64,000 bases of DNA from Strongylocentrotus droebachiensis (GCA_035222895.1 JAVYIG010000314.1:1-64000), one strand, 5' to 3'. Counted from the first letter of the stretch, positions 38,701 to 44,065 are shown. Program-made: numbers and translations. Notes: generated from the sequence alone by a model not told the origin.

Positions 38701-41700
38701 GAAGAATAACAAATAATGTACGCTTAAAATACCCTGCGGAAAACAGCCATGGTTGACGGCAGCATTATGTGAACAACTCTGTCATTGTGTTATTCTAGTA
38801 ATTAAGATTGCTGTCATGGCCCTTTTCCCCATCTCATTTTTCACATTGCAGTCGCGGAACAGGCAAGAGGAATTGTTGAATATATCCAGGCCAATAATAC
38901 GAACATGACCATCACAATCTGTAGAGAGTTTCAAATGTGTGCATACATTGGGTGTGGTGCGGCAAACTGGTTTGGTGAAATCTCCAGGTGTAGCTGTGAT
39001 GATGCCTGTGAGCGCTTTGCAGATTGCTGCTGGGACTATCAATCAGCTTGCCAGACCGGAGGGGGTGGTGATGATGGAGATGGATTTGGTATCTCTGACC
39101 CTGTCGGTCCTGGGGAGGAAACATTTGACATGCCTGCTTCAGTACGTCCCGACATGTATTCATGTTTTTCAACCAGTAAGGTTAATTATCTGTTCGTCTC
39201 GCGATGCCCACCAGCGTGGGACGGTTCAGATTCCCAGGCCAGATGCGAGACCACTACTGATTTCAGTGACCCACTCATCTTTGTTCCGGTGTCTCTTGGA
39301 ACCCAGGTGACATTCAGAAATGTGTATTGTGCTATCTGTCATGGTGTTCAACCTGCCAACCTCACATCTTGGCCAGTTGATTTTCATTGCAGTGATGATG
39401 AGATGATCCTGCCATCAGATATTGATGAAATGCTTGACAGAATCAGAAGTGGAATGTGCAATCATACAATTGATGATGCCAATAAAATTTACGGTACCTC
39501 TGCGTATCGACGGTGCGCTGTTGACGTGATAAGCACGTGTCCAGAAGACTTTGTAGATAATGGTATTGCTGAAGCTTGTGCAGGGTTCTGGGCACCTCTG
39601 AAGCCTCCTGAAACACAATCAGTTTTTGCTAATGGATACTGTGTCGCATGTAATCTTCCAGATCTTAGCTATTCAGAGTTCGCACCTTGTATAATTGTAG
39701 AAGAGGGAGATGTTGCGCCACCTGCAGGTTTCCCACTCACGGTCCTGGTAGACTTCAAAGGGAATAATGGTATTCAGCTCAAAGTTAATCGAGGCGTTGT
39801 AAAGCAGGAAACTGTGGAATGTCAAGTAGGAGCTGTCTTTGACAGCCTGGCTGGCATCTGTCGTTCTCTATCATGTGCGACTGGCCTGTCTCTTCAAGAT
39901 GGTGAGTGTACCTGGAATGTCAGGTGTGTTGGGAACCGTGTTGGCATTGAATTGAGTGGTTTCAACATCACAAACAGAGAATGCGTTTCCTTTCAGGAAG
40001 CGCAAGGTATGATAAAGTGCCTTGCAGATATCCTTGAACTGTCTTTGGATGATGTTTTTCTAGTCCGTGCCAACCCTGATGTGGATCAGTGCATCGCACA
40101 AGATGTGAATGAGACATTGAAAGTTGAAATCCATGTCAAGATGTCGTATTCCAAGATGAGCAAGATGGTTACCAGTTCCTCAAAAGTTCATACATGTGGA
40201 GCATCAGTTTTGCAGTTCGAGGTGTTGTGCAGTGATGAGGATAGGCCTTGCCAATATGGATGGACCAATGTGGACTATGGAAAGGATGTCTCTATGGTCA
40301 GTATTGATCAGACAACATATCTGACATTCAGGGGATTTCATGCAACACGAAGATACAAATCTGCAGAAGTGAGAAGAACAACAGAGCTTCAAAGGTCACA
40401 AGAAAACGGTACAATTTCTCTACAAGAGATAGTCCAGATTTGTTCTGACCCAACAGGAAATGCCACTGATCCCAAATTAGGGGATCTTCCATGTCCAACA
40501 ATCACCCTGAATGCTTCTGAGTTCCATCAGGTCCACATTGGGGATGATACAATCCTGGTCCACTTTGAGTCCGGTAGGAACTTCACTGAATCTGAATTCA
40601 GGATAGGTGACACAGGCAACGTTCTAGTGTGTTCGTTTTTATCAGAGAGGAGCGGAATTCTAAACGTGACTACACCTGAGGAATTTCTGCAGTACTCAGA
40701 CACACAGAGCATTCTCAGCACCGTGTGCGTGACTCTCTCCCTCATTTCCCTAACAGTAACACTCTCAACATTCATCATGTTTCCATCTCTTCGCAAATTG
40801 ACCAACAACAAACTCTTGTTCATGTTTTGCATTTTCCTGTTCCTGGCTCAGCTCCTGACAGTCGTCGGTTCATATGCATCCCCTATTCCCAAGCTCTGTA
40901 AAGTCGTCTCTGCGACCACCCATTTCTGCTGGATAGCTGTATTTGCCATAACCAACTCACTTGCGTTTGATTTACACCACACGTTCGGTTACAACCAGAG
41001 TTTCACGTTTGCGCAGACGAGCTTGAAGTCGCTCGTCAGATACCTGGTGTACGTCCCAGGTGTGTCTCTGTGTGTGGTCATTCCTTGTGTCTGCATTGAT
41101 GTCATCACTGATTCTCAGGTTCTGGATTACACCTATGGTGACCTTTGCTGGGTTGGTGATGATTTGATGAGGCTTCTGGCCTTTGGTGTCCCAATGGCTG
41201 TATTGCTTGCAATCAATGTCATTTTCTTCTCCTACACTGCTATCGGCATCTGGAAGGGACATCAGAACGCTAAGAAGGTGGGGAGGAAGAACATGCGGCC
41301 GAGTTTCCAGGAGAGATTTGACCTGCTGAAGATTTATATCAAGGTACAACGTACATTGTGATTCTATCCAAAGTATTTGACAGACATATTTACTCTAAAC
41401 ATTAGCTATGCTCAAAATCAGTAAGCACTTTCTATGTAAAGGAATATAAGTTCTTAAAAAATGAGCTAGGTTTAGTATGAGGGAGGCAATATTTATTTTC
41501 CGTGGTGCCATTGACAATAAAAAGGTCATACAGCCTCCTTGTGGATAGCGAAGGATGTAAAGGTATCAAGAAAAAATCTAAGGAAAGGAAATGAACATTG
41601 AACTTACAAGCCTTGACACCCCAAAATGCCCGCTTTTAATGATTATAGCAATTCACAGTTTTATGCTACCAAGCATTCTACTTATGAATCTAGATTATAA

Positions 41701-43056
41701 GCTCATAAACTAATTAGACTATGACCTGTCCGACTTGTTTGACTTTCAGGTGTCGACCCTGATGGGGTTTACATGGACTACGGCTTTCATTATCCCTTTC
41801 TCTGGGATTAGCGCCCTCTGGTATCTCTTCATTGTGCTCAATGGACTCCAAGGTAAGCTAGCGGTTCTACAACACATGCTCTGTCTGGCAATTCGCCATG
41901 CGGTCGATAGGAGGGCGTCTTGGTGCATTCAGCACCTGTGAAAATTATATGATTATTTGATACAAATCTCCTCAAATTAGGTTGTTATACCATCCATTTT
42001 TACTTCTTTATTAGTCTCTAAAGAGAAATCTTTTTTGTTTAAATAGTGGTAAAGCATGGAGAGGAGATGCAATCACAACCTTCTTAGAACAGGGAGGTGA
42101 GACATACCTGAGAAGTGGCGCCTCCTCCTGGGAAAAACCCCGTTTAAAAACACGTGAATTTTACCTTTTTTTGGAGATGGGGGGGGGGGGGGGGGGTGCG
42201 AATTTTCAAATTTTCGGGAGTAAAACAAAAATTCGGCCACCCCCCCCCCCCCCCCCCCCCTCCACCCCCTCCCTCAGAAATCCTGGATCCGCGCCTGGGT
42301 CAGAGTAATGTCCAACAATCAAACACGTTTATAAACTTCACTGAAGAGAACTGAAAAGTGGCCATTGCATACAGATAGGTGAAGAGAGGTGGCCACAATG
42401 ACTTTACTTTTATTAAAATCTTATAGAGCAAAATAATGAGATGAATTGATTGTGCTGTTTCTTATGAATGCTTTAATAAAAGAATGACCTTTGAGGCATC
42501 TCATGCATCCAAACTCGTACAGAAATAGTAGCCAGAGTTTGATGTTTAGGGGGGGGGGGGGGCTCATACATGTAATTGATCGACGTCCTGGGGAGGGGTC
42601 TAAAACAGTTCAACCGATCTTGGCTACGGGCCTGATACAGTGAAACCTGTGTATAACCACTCAATAGACACAAGAAAAGTGGTCTTTACGAACAGGCTCA
42701 TTACATGTTCCAATGACAAACACTAGAAAAAGGTGGTCTTGATAGACAGAATCTCTACAAGCATGTTGCACTGTATTACTGATTTGTGTACATTAAAGCA
42801 TTGGGTGACAATGTGATCCTACTTTACTTTTCATGTTCTTTCGTGAGCAGGTGTGTACATCTTTCTTGCTTTCACCGCCAACCAGCGGGTGTGGAACCTC
42901 TGCAAAGCTCTAGTCTGCGTTGCCGACGAGCCATCTTCGAAGAAATCCACCAACTTTACGGAAAGCACCCTCGGAACCGATGACAACTGTCGGTCTGTTC
43001 ACCATAACAGAAGGGATGATGACGATGATCCGAGGGTTGATATGGTGGTCGATTAA
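865..43056 (+). CDS. Large modular class B (Methuselah/adhesion-like) GPCR gene, 3' part, 21 exons
   Basis: Gene-level entry. The predicted product is a multidomain cell-surface receptor. In order the exons encode a CUB-like second half, seven EGF + CUB-like units, an eighth EGF, a somatomedin B domain, a cysteine-rich region, seven transmembrane helices and a short acidic tail. I joined the exons by reading AG acceptors and GT donors. Every module exon begins and ends in phase 1 and has a length divisible by three, which strongly supports one continuous gene. The seven-helix part, with an ERF-DLL-IKV-TLMGFTW stretch across the TM5/TM6 loop and a [11 protein letters not shown] motif at TM7, fits Methuselah-like class B receptors. 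EGF and CUB domains suggest binding of extracellular partners; ligand and G protein are unknown. The signal peptide and first exons lie before the window. Odd points are the in-frame TAG in exon 12656-13006 and the lack of a GPS motif. Confidence 0.85.
1076..1172 (+). repeat. C-rich minisatellite, ~24-bp unit
   Basis: Repeats of cctcccccaccccaactca in slightly varied form, about four copies, directly downstream of the exon ending at 1053. All short ORFs here are by-products. Confidence 0.7.
1173..3328. other. Intron, no gene seen outside the listed element
   Basis: Apart from the element at 1805-2442, I see only AT-rich unique sequence. Frames here are short and lack splice-phase support. 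Bases 204-658 and 795-864 are likewise intron without recognisable content. Confidence 0.6.
1805..2442. mobile_element. Inverted-repeat element (GGCGAATGCTTGCGAAC family)
   Basis: Left end has gcctatctcacttagcggcg then aatgcttgcgaacgtagcg; the right end is its reverse complement (cgttcgcaagcattcgctgc, then tcagtgagataggc). The interior is dense in variants of tttgcaaa / tcgcaaac on both strands. About 640 bp, with no transposase. A shorter relative lies at 3806-4030. Confidence 0.7.
3329..3439 (+). CDS. Exon: EGF-like domain 1
   Basis: One exon of 111 bases, phase 1-1, acceptor tttcctag, donor gtaact. Six cysteines in EGF order (SC, PC, TC, LC-QC, NC) with the typical [12 protein letters not shown] core between Cys4 and Cys6. 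It lacks the D/N-x-D/N-E/Q calcium-binding start, so it is probably a non-calcium-binding EGF. It is followed by a split CUB-like domain. Confidence 0.88.
3799..4031. mobile_element. Short copy of the 1805-2442 element family
   Basis: Ends caggggg-tatctcactgag and the inverse aggtagataccccctg, with the same gcggcgaatgcttgcgaa inner arm as 1805-2442. About 225 bp, so it is probably an internal-deletion derivative. Confidence 0.7.
4351..4497 (+). CDS. Exon: first half of CUB-like domain 1
   Basis: Acceptor atattttcag, donor gtatta; 147 bases, phase 1-1. It contains SPGYSIKL, then [15 protein letters not shown]. This resembles the PGYP...W-x-I-x-x-x-x-G-x-x-I part of CUB domains. The usual Cys before the Trp is missing and a Cys sits in GCGI instead. 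Confidence 0.78.
4888..5100 (+). CDS. Exon: second half of CUB-like domain 1
   Basis: Acceptor taaacag, donor gtatgt; 213 bases, phase 1-1. The order [29 protein letters not shown] is the best CUB match in the window (D-x-L-x-[IL]-x-x-G, then the strand with SS-x-L-x-F, then GF). It completes the domain begun at 4351. Confidence 0.82.
5590..6235. mobile_element. Cluster of foldback sequences
   Basis: Three nested inverted pairs: gactccaatagtact / agtacttttggagtc (5627-5682), tatcctgcatcaaaaa / tttttgatgcaggata (5744-6042), and a pair around 6040-6115 / 6160-6230 (gggacaaactatcacttcc versus ggaagtgatagtttgcc). Poly-A and A/T-rich stretches lie between. This is likely decayed MITEs inserted into one another. 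Confidence 0.5.
6993..7432. mobile_element. Long foldback element, ~160-bp near-perfect arms
   Basis: Left arm starts ctaagttcacaccgacgcc at 6993; the right arm ends with its reverse complement at 7432. Arms are near-identical to about 7150 and from about 7275, with a loop of about 120 bp. A fragment of the same arm lies just upstream at 6899-6955. There is no coding sequence. It ends 36 bases before the acceptor of EGF exon 2. Confidence 0.8.
7469..7579 (+). CDS. Exon: EGF-like domain 2
   Basis: 111 bases, phase 1-1, acceptor tctttcag, donor gtaatt. Six cysteines: IC, PC, EC, YC-SC, NC. The aromatic core reads [16 protein letters not shown]. The acceptor lies only 37 bases downstream of a long foldback element (6993-7432). 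Confidence 0.88.
8162..8536 (+). CDS. Exon: CUB-like domain 2 (unsplit)
   Basis: 375 bases, phase 1-1, donor gtgagt. Here both halves sit in one exon, unlike units 1 and 6. Motifs in order: [52 protein letters not shown]. The acceptor (cgcgcccaag, AG at 8160-8161) has a modest pyrimidine tract further upstream, so the exact start is the least certain part. The ORF is open upstream to 8098. Confidence 0.8.
9112..9381 (-). mobile_element. LINE fragment, C-terminal end of the reverse-transcriptase ORF
   Basis: The minus frame reads [20 protein letters not shown] and then [18 protein letters not shown]. This resembles the [FL]K-LNG-APSYL-ELL...LWN-LP end of invertebrate non-LTR reverse transcriptases. 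It is truncated and has no intact polymerase core. Confidence 0.55.
10120..10345 (+). mobile_element. Probable LINE 3' tail
   Basis: Ends in cacaataaataaattttaaa after a stretch with no ORF and a cagccgaaaggctgcc hairpin, typical of a non-LTR element 3' end. A second AATAAA-rich tail (gaccaataaattggaatta) sits at 10668-10687. Confidence 0.4.
10725..10841 (+). CDS. Exon: EGF-like domain 3
   Basis: 117 bases, phase 1-1, acceptor attttgacag, donor gtaagt. Six cysteines: RC, PC, TC, VC-TC, NC. The core reads [16 protein letters not shown]. An AG two bases further on (after acagag) would break the phase-1 pattern, so 10725 is preferred. Confidence 0.88.
10877..11064. mobile_element. 188-bp TTAA-flanked MITE, copy 1
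   Basis: Ends AGGCCCTCTGTAC... and ...GTACAGTGGGGCT are inverted, and TTAA occurs on both flanks (10873-10876 and 11065-11068). TTAA duplication is the mark of piggyBac-type insertion. An inverted relative of exactly the same length is at 49542-49729. Confidence 0.8.
11520..11680 (+). mobile_element. LINE fragment, extreme C-terminus
   Basis: One frame reads [15 protein letters not shown], the usual end of invertebrate LINE ORF2 (FKK-LKT-LF). It is frameshifted relative to the open frame and truncated. Confidence 0.45.
11748..11870. repeat. (ATT/ATC)n low-complexity tract
   Basis: About 120 bases of ttatt/atcat trinucleotide-like repeats. The open frame across it (M-I-I-I...) is an artefact of composition. 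Confidence 0.8.
12656..13006 (+). CDS. Exon: CUB-like domain 3, interrupted by an in-frame stop
   Basis: 351 bases, phase 1-1, acceptor tcatttcag, donor gtaatt. Motifs: [15 protein letters not shown], then [14 protein letters not shown], then [11 protein letters not shown]. The same frame is open on both sides of a TAG at 12706-12708, 50 bases into the exon. Splice sites, length and phase are otherwise intact. Alternatives are a recent nonsense allele, a sequencing error, or an exon that is skipped (skipping keeps the frame). Confidence 0.65.
13314..16236. mobile_element. 2.9-kb hAT-like non-autonomous element carrying a minisatellite
   Basis: The left end CAGGCGCGGATCCAGG (13314-13329) and the right end ATCCTGGATCCGCGCCTG (16219-16236) are inverted. 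GGTAAACA is duplicated on both flanks (13306-13313 and 16237-16244). The 8-bp duplication and CAG...CTG ends indicate hAT. The interior has G/C tracts, a related inner end (caggcgcggacgcagg at 14036, so a nested copy is likely) and the minisatellite at 14375-16110. I see no transposase ORF. Confidence 0.8.
14375..16110 (+). repeat. Minisatellite, ~105-127-bp unit, about 15 copies, each with a hairpin
   Basis: Each unit has a cagacgaggattaagagtcg box, then gagaacggtacaacgaatcg, ctaatgatttaatgaaacgt and ttccgcgcttcgcgcggga, then a G tract of variable length. The ccgcgcttcgcgcgg part can form a GC hairpin. The unit near 15480-15545 lacks the hairpin; others vary mainly in G-tract length. Confidence 0.9.
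16330..16960 (+). repeat. Satellite array, ~147-bp unit, about four copies, with AGGTCA half-sites
   Basis: The catgtatgtatctt(g/t)c box recurs at about 16391, 16539, 16683 and (diverged) 16830. Each unit also has gagccaatgaactgatta, gtcatgaggtcaaaggtcat and agcttgtgatcgcattatca. Two inverted units are present at 62085-62440 in MSH6. Confidence 0.88.
16441..16601 (+). promoter_or_regulatory. DR1-type nuclear-receptor half-site clusters (candidate)
   Basis: 16441-16460 reads AGGTCA-A-AGATCA-A-AGGTCA, three half-sites each one base apart. 16589-16601 reads AGGTCA-A-AGGTCA, a perfect DR1. DR1 is bound by RXR heterodimers, HNF4 and COUP-TF in animals. Function here is not shown; the sites belong to a satellite. 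Confidence 0.35.
17131..17244 (+). CDS. Exon: EGF-like domain 4
   Basis: 114 bases, phase 1-1, acceptor tttgctag, donor gtaagg. Six cysteines: SC, PC, TC, VC-EC, NC. The core reads [16 protein letters not shown]. It follows the 4.1-kb intron that carries the hAT-like element and the satellite array. Confidence 0.88.
   Translation: MFFHAMTRHAVQVAPARINTMASSVNVFQDLQGPIAQ
17290..17570 (+). mobile_element. LINE fragment, C-terminal reverse-transcriptase region
   Basis: A frame reads [20 protein letters not shown], then CAPKFWNKL further on. This is the conserved YK-LLLTFK-L-G-AP and FWN-LP end of non-LTR ORF2, with stops and frame changes. It begins just after EGF exon 4. Confidence 0.6.
17776..17882 (+). 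mobile_element. SINE fragment (internal part)
   Basis: tatgccctttggaaagacat, then taatccacatttgacagtct and ccacccaggtgaatg match the body seen at 27547-27865 and 47055-47210 (ttatgccctttggtaaggca). The 5' promoter part is missing. Confidence 0.5.
17890..18490. mobile_element. GC-rich element with internal palindromes
   Basis: Much more GC-rich than its surroundings. ggtgcacctgttcatcggac at 18289 pairs with gtccgatgaacaggtgcacc at 18457, and caccttgcattgtcactc is directly repeated (18344 and 18373). cgtacggtcccgtgcgggctcc-type half palindromes recur. It is probably a DNA transposon derivative; no clear target-site duplication. Confidence 0.5.
18587..18916 (+). CDS. Exon: CUB-like domain 4 (unsplit, lacks the usual Cys pair)
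   Basis: 330 bases, phase 1-1, acceptor tccaaccag, donor gtacgc. Motifs: [41 protein letters not shown]. The GC-GI cysteine of the other units is replaced by HAIG, and the terminal Cys is absent; two other cysteines (LMC, HIC) occur after the SSIW motif. This suggests altered disulphide bonding. Confidence 0.78.
19080..19340 (+). mobile_element. LINE fragment, C-terminus of ORF2
   Basis: One frame reads [20 protein letters not shown] and, after a stop, [16 protein letters not shown] and SLDFYK. This parallels the minus-strand fragment at 43270-43516 (FKSFQSLAPRLWNKLPSF), so the two are copies of one LINE family. Confidence 0.7.
20360..20680 (+). mobile_element. tRNA-derived SINE
   Basis: Begins tatggtctagtggatacttc (A-box like) with ggtttgagcccaagcg (B-box like), then catttgccactcttcgccca, a body shared with the other SINEs, and a tail with ggggttaaagataatcac then aaagcactt. 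Confidence 0.65.
20697..21190. mobile_element. TA-flanked element, Tc1/mariner-like MITE
   Basis: 494 bp. Ends CAGTGCGACCCAGCAAAAAC and the inverse ...CTGGGTCGCACTG, TA on both sides (20695-20696, 21191-21192). No transposase. Same family as 24947-25831. Confidence 0.8.
21239..21361 (+). CDS. Exon: EGF-like domain 5
   Basis: 123 bases, phase 1-1, acceptor ctttacag, donor gtgaga. Cysteines at PC, EC, DC, VC-SC, DC, with core [16 protein letters not shown]. The Cys2-Cys3 loop (PSIDCQSLG) departs from the other units. The exon begins 49 bases after a TA-flanked mobile element. Confidence 0.85.
22198..23104. mobile_element. TA-flanked element, 907 bp
   Basis: Ends CACTGTAAAAAATAAT and ATTATTTTTTTACAGTG, TA on both sides (22196-22197, 23105-23106). 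The interior is AT-rich with aagtaatttt/ttacttaa motifs on both strands and no ORF of note, so it is a non-autonomous Tc1/mariner-like element. Confidence 0.75.
24150..24491 (+). CDS. Exon: CUB-like domain 5 (unsplit)
   Basis: 342 bases, phase 1-1, acceptor tctccttcag, donor gtacgt. Motifs: [54 protein letters not shown]. The core Trp positions are replaced (ITY for the WRI type, ALLIG for the VWLE type), making it one of the more divergent units. Confidence 0.8.
24947..25831. mobile_element. 885-bp foldback made of two inverted copies of the 20697-type element
   Basis: Ends CAGTGCGTCCCAGATAAAAC and the inverse, TA on both sides (24945-24946, 25832-25833). Almost the whole element folds on itself: the half to about 25390 is repeated inverted to 25831, including the gaggaggatctaagctt and catatgaaagggcag boxes. 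It ends 23 bases before EGF exon 6. Confidence 0.85.
25855..25974 (+). CDS. Exon: EGF-like domain 6
   Basis: 120 bases, phase 1-1, acceptor aatgcag, donor gtaaat. Six cysteines: NC, TC, LC, VC-QC, RC. The core reads [16 protein letters not shown]. The exon starts 23 bases after an 885-bp TA-flanked foldback element, so the element supplies part of the upstream intron context. Confidence 0.87.
26669..26845 (+). CDS. Exon: first half of CUB-like domain 6
   Basis: 177 bases, phase 1-1, acceptor ttcttgtcag, donor gtaaga. The sequence runs to [15 protein letters not shown], the GCGI signature of the first half, then [11 protein letters not shown]. It is separated from its second half by a 1.4-kb intron. 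Confidence 0.75.
27547..27865 (+). mobile_element. tRNA-derived SINE, near full length
   Basis: gtggtcgagtggtttaagca resembles a tRNA A box. A body with cgacatttgccagtccatac follows, and the 3' end reads gcgctatataaatccatatc with an att repeat tail. The structure is typical of tRNA-derived SINEs with a shared 3' end. Confidence 0.75.
28291..28446 (+). CDS. Exon: second half of CUB-like domain 6
   Basis: 156 bases, phase 1-1, acceptor ttctgtccag, donor gtgagt. [12 protein letters not shown] matches the second-half motif and VSESC gives the terminal Cys. The donor opens directly into the CT/CA-rich VNTR. Confidence 0.75.
28447..30050 (+). repeat. Pyrimidine/CA-rich VNTR, ~90-115-bp units
   Basis: Alternating (CT)n, cgcgcgcacacatacacac and ctttttctcagatacttgtt. 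The last box recurs at 29171, 29259, 29349, 29441, 29533, 29625 and 29717, a period near 90. A longer variant unit with tcttgtcttctctcacatac flanks this core on both sides. There are almost no stops in any plus frame, so reading frames over 450 codons appear by composition alone. Confidence 0.9.
30738..30845 (+). CDS. Exon: EGF-like domain 7
   Basis: 108 bases, phase 1-1, acceptor aaatttgtag, donor gtgaga. Six cysteines: NC, MC, VC, LC-DC, GC. The core reads [16 protein letters not shown]. Confidence 0.87.
31020..31135. repeat. G-tract cluster
   Basis: Runs of G up to about 20 bases in a gaggagg context, with a C tract at 30924-30948 just upstream. Similar mononucleotide tracts occur at 566, 4564, 4790, 13345, 42180, 43100 and 62597. 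Confidence 0.8.
31363..31594 (+). pseudogene. Possible relic of a CUB-like half exon
   Basis: The open frame has [14 protein letters not shown], like the [12 protein letters not shown] motif of the second CUB halves, and lies between EGF 7 and CUB 7 where no half is needed. AG at 31361-31362 would give phase 1, but I find no in-phase donor before the TAA at 31592-31594. It is either a decayed duplicate or chance. Confidence 0.25.
31962..32294 (+). CDS. Exon: CUB-like domain 7 (unsplit)
   Basis: 333 bases, phase 1-1, acceptor tttgtgacag, donor gtatgt. Motifs: [47 protein letters not shown]. It has an extra Cys near the CUB Cys position before the core strand (NITCKV), closer to the canonical CUB pattern. 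Confidence 0.8.
32344..32845. mobile_element. 502-bp TTAA-flanked element
   Basis: Ends AGGTAATACAAAGTTTTGG and the inverse CCAAAACTTTGTAATACCT, TTAA at 32340-32343 and 32846-32849. No transposase, so a piggyBac-type non-autonomous element. Confidence 0.8.
33241..33851. mobile_element. TA-flanked foldback, ~200-bp arms
   Basis: Ends CCGTGTGAGTAAAAAAAAAG and the inverse ...CTCACACTG, TA at 33239-33240 and 33852-33853. Arms pair over about 200 bases (for example ttgtttgcgagagtgcaaaa / ttttgcactctcgcaaacaa). The loop holds an (AC)n tract. Confidence 0.8.
34719..35275. mobile_element. 557-bp TTAA-flanked element
   Basis: Ends AGGGATAGTTGAGTTCTGTT and AACAGAACTCAACTATCCCT, TTAA at 34715-34718 and 35276-35279. 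The terminal inverted repeat is perfect over 20 bases, suggesting fairly recent activity. No transposase. Confidence 0.85.
35990..36330 (-). mobile_element. LINE 3' end, copy 1
   Basis: On the minus strand it ends ...tgtggaataaataaactt. It shares long blocks with 43718-44065: aatgtacggaaaataagt/ctaagt, gcgaaatttcgaaatat, aatgtggggagc, aataggctcccg, and gagtagtatagta. A dispersed non-LTR tail is the simplest reading. Confidence 0.6.
36395..36485 (-). repeat. (GAA)n purine tract
   Basis: About 90 bases of gaagaagaagaggaa-type sequence. The Ser-rich frame on the other strand is an artefact. Confidence 0.8.
37083..37193 (+). CDS. Exon: EGF-like domain 8 (membrane-proximal)
   Basis: 111 bases, phase 1-1, acceptor tcttttcag followed by g, donor gtaagt. 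Six cysteines: NC, PC, DC, KC-VC, NC. The core reads [16 protein letters not shown]. No intact CUB-like unit follows; the next exon is the somatomedin B/7TM exon, and phases match (codon C|TC). Confidence 0.86.
37194..38851. other. Intron before the 7TM exon
   Basis: Contains the reverse SINE at 38095-38400. A frame at about 37879-38045 ([15 protein letters not shown]... VPLIWTK) faintly recalls a CUB-like half but lacks a phase-1 acceptor and a donor. Confidence 0.5.
38095..38400 (-). mobile_element. SINE in reverse orientation
   Basis: Starts with the (aat)n tail and gatttctatagcatttgata, then reads catctccactccctgggga and aatgtagattaatgccttgc, the reverse of the body at 27547-27865 and 47055-47210. 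Confidence 0.6.
38852..41343 (+). CDS. Exon: somatomedin B domain, cysteine-rich ectodomain and TM1-TM5
   Basis: 2,492 bases, phase 1 start (acceptor cacattgcag), phase 0 end (AAG|gtacaa). Numbering from the Met at 38905, residues 12-49 form a somatomedin B domain: eight cysteines at 12, 17, 29, 31, 35, 41, 42 and 49, with the signature CSCDDAC...[16 protein letters not shown] linker and about 530 residues rich in Cys follow, including YCAICHGV and YCVACN. Helices lie at about 602-625, 635-657, 670-693, 712-735 and 756-782. TM3 begins [13 protein letters not shown]. No HL[ST] GPS cleavage motif precedes TM1. Several N-x-S/T sites fit an extracellular location. Confidence 0.92.
41750..41852 (+). 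CDS. Exon: TM6 and start of TM7
   Basis: 103 bases, phase 0 start, phase 1 end, acceptor gactttcag, donor gtaagc. Encodes [19 protein letters not shown], then [13 protein letters not shown]. The TMGFTW-type start of TM6 and the intron in the NGLQG motif of TM7 are typical of class B/Methuselah-like receptors. Confidence 0.92.
42851..43056 (+). CDS. Last exon: end of TM7 and cytoplasmic tail
   Basis: Acceptor tcgtgagcag; 206 bases ending in TAA at 43054-43056. Encodes [20 protein letters not shown], then a hydrophilic Ser/Thr- and Asp-rich tail of about 45 residues ending MVVD. The [10 protein letters not shown] start matches the end of TM7/helix 8 in class B receptors. A poly-G run lies 44 bases after the stop. 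I did not find a convincing nearby polyadenylation signal. Confidence 0.9.
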
Positions 43057-43269
43057 CGGCAGAAGGAAGATAATGGAGAGAGCTCAAAGAAGCAGGAAAG
43101 GGGGGGGGGGGGAGGGGGTGGATTGAAGGGGAGGAAGTGATGTCCCATAGTGACTAACAATATCAAGAATTGATCTCTAGGGTGGTAATAATAATTATAA
43201 TAACAATTGGATTTATATAGCGCCTTTTCCAAAGGTTACAATTAATGTGCTGCTCTCTTAGACTTTCAA

Positions 43270-43516
43270 CAATTTAAGAGGAGTTGTACAGGTAAGTTTT
43301 CAGTTGTTTTTTGAAGAAATCTAGTGAAGTACTGTTTCTTAAGAAAGAGGGGAGTTTGTTCCAGAGACGTGGGGCTAAGGACTGAAAGGATTTGAAACCA
43401 GCCTGTTTACGGGATTTGGGAATGACAAAGGTAGGAGGTGATGAAGACCTCAGAAAATAGGATGTTCTCTGTTGCTGAAAGAGTGAGGAAATATATACAG
43501 GAAGGGTGGTCGACAT
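43270..43516 (-). mobile_element. LINE fragment, C-terminus of ORF2
   Basis: The minus frame reads LPVYISSLFQQQRTSYFLRS, then FKSFQSLAPRLWNKLPSFLR and DFFKKQLKTYLYN, the standard end of invertebrate non-LTR reverse transcriptases. Only about 80 codons survive. An (aat)n / tttatatagcgcc SINE-like tail adjoins at 43184-43225. Confidence 0.75.
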
Positions 43517-43717
43517 AGATTTGAAAGTTTGATAGTGAAAGTATTTTAATTTTCATAGCAAATTAAAAAAGGGACGAATCATCATTGGCTACTGTCATTG
43601 CAAATCTGGCTGCGCACGTGTAGGCTAAGTATAGGAAAAGAGACATCTACGCGTCAAGCCCGACCCAGTAATAATATTCTGTGCAGTATCAGTTTGATAT
43701 GACAATTTGCCTATCTT

Positions 43718-44065
43718 GAAGTTTTATTTATTCCACATTTTACATAGAATAAACAGTTTATATTCTTTTTTAATTTTTTTTAATTATACAGGCGTATATT
43801 ATTAAGAATATATTTCACACAATTTTTTTTTAAAGATTTCAAATCAAATATAATGTACGGAAAATAAGTACGAAATTTCGAAATATGTATTTAAAATCGG
43901 CTAGGTAGAATAATGTAAAATGTGGGGAGCCTAAATAAAAAGCATAGCTTGTATGTGAATAGGCTCCCGTACTGAGTAACACAATATAGTAGGTCTGGAT
44001 TTAAAAGGTGTTATAGGAGGCGAAAACGGAGTAGTATAGTATGAGATTTTAGAGACTTCAAAGGT
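43718..44065 (-). mobile_element. LINE 3' end, copy 2
   Basis: Same family as 35990-36330, with the minus-strand end ...tgtggaataaataaaact. It is about 200 bases from the ORF2 fragment at 43270-43516 in the same orientation, but on its upstream side; the two may be separate insertions. Confidence 0.55.

Noticed and set aside
42115-42298. A further complete hAT-like element
   Set aside because: The right end (atcctggatccgcgcctg) is clear, but the left end is degenerate and I find no 8-bp duplication, so only a fragment can be claimed.
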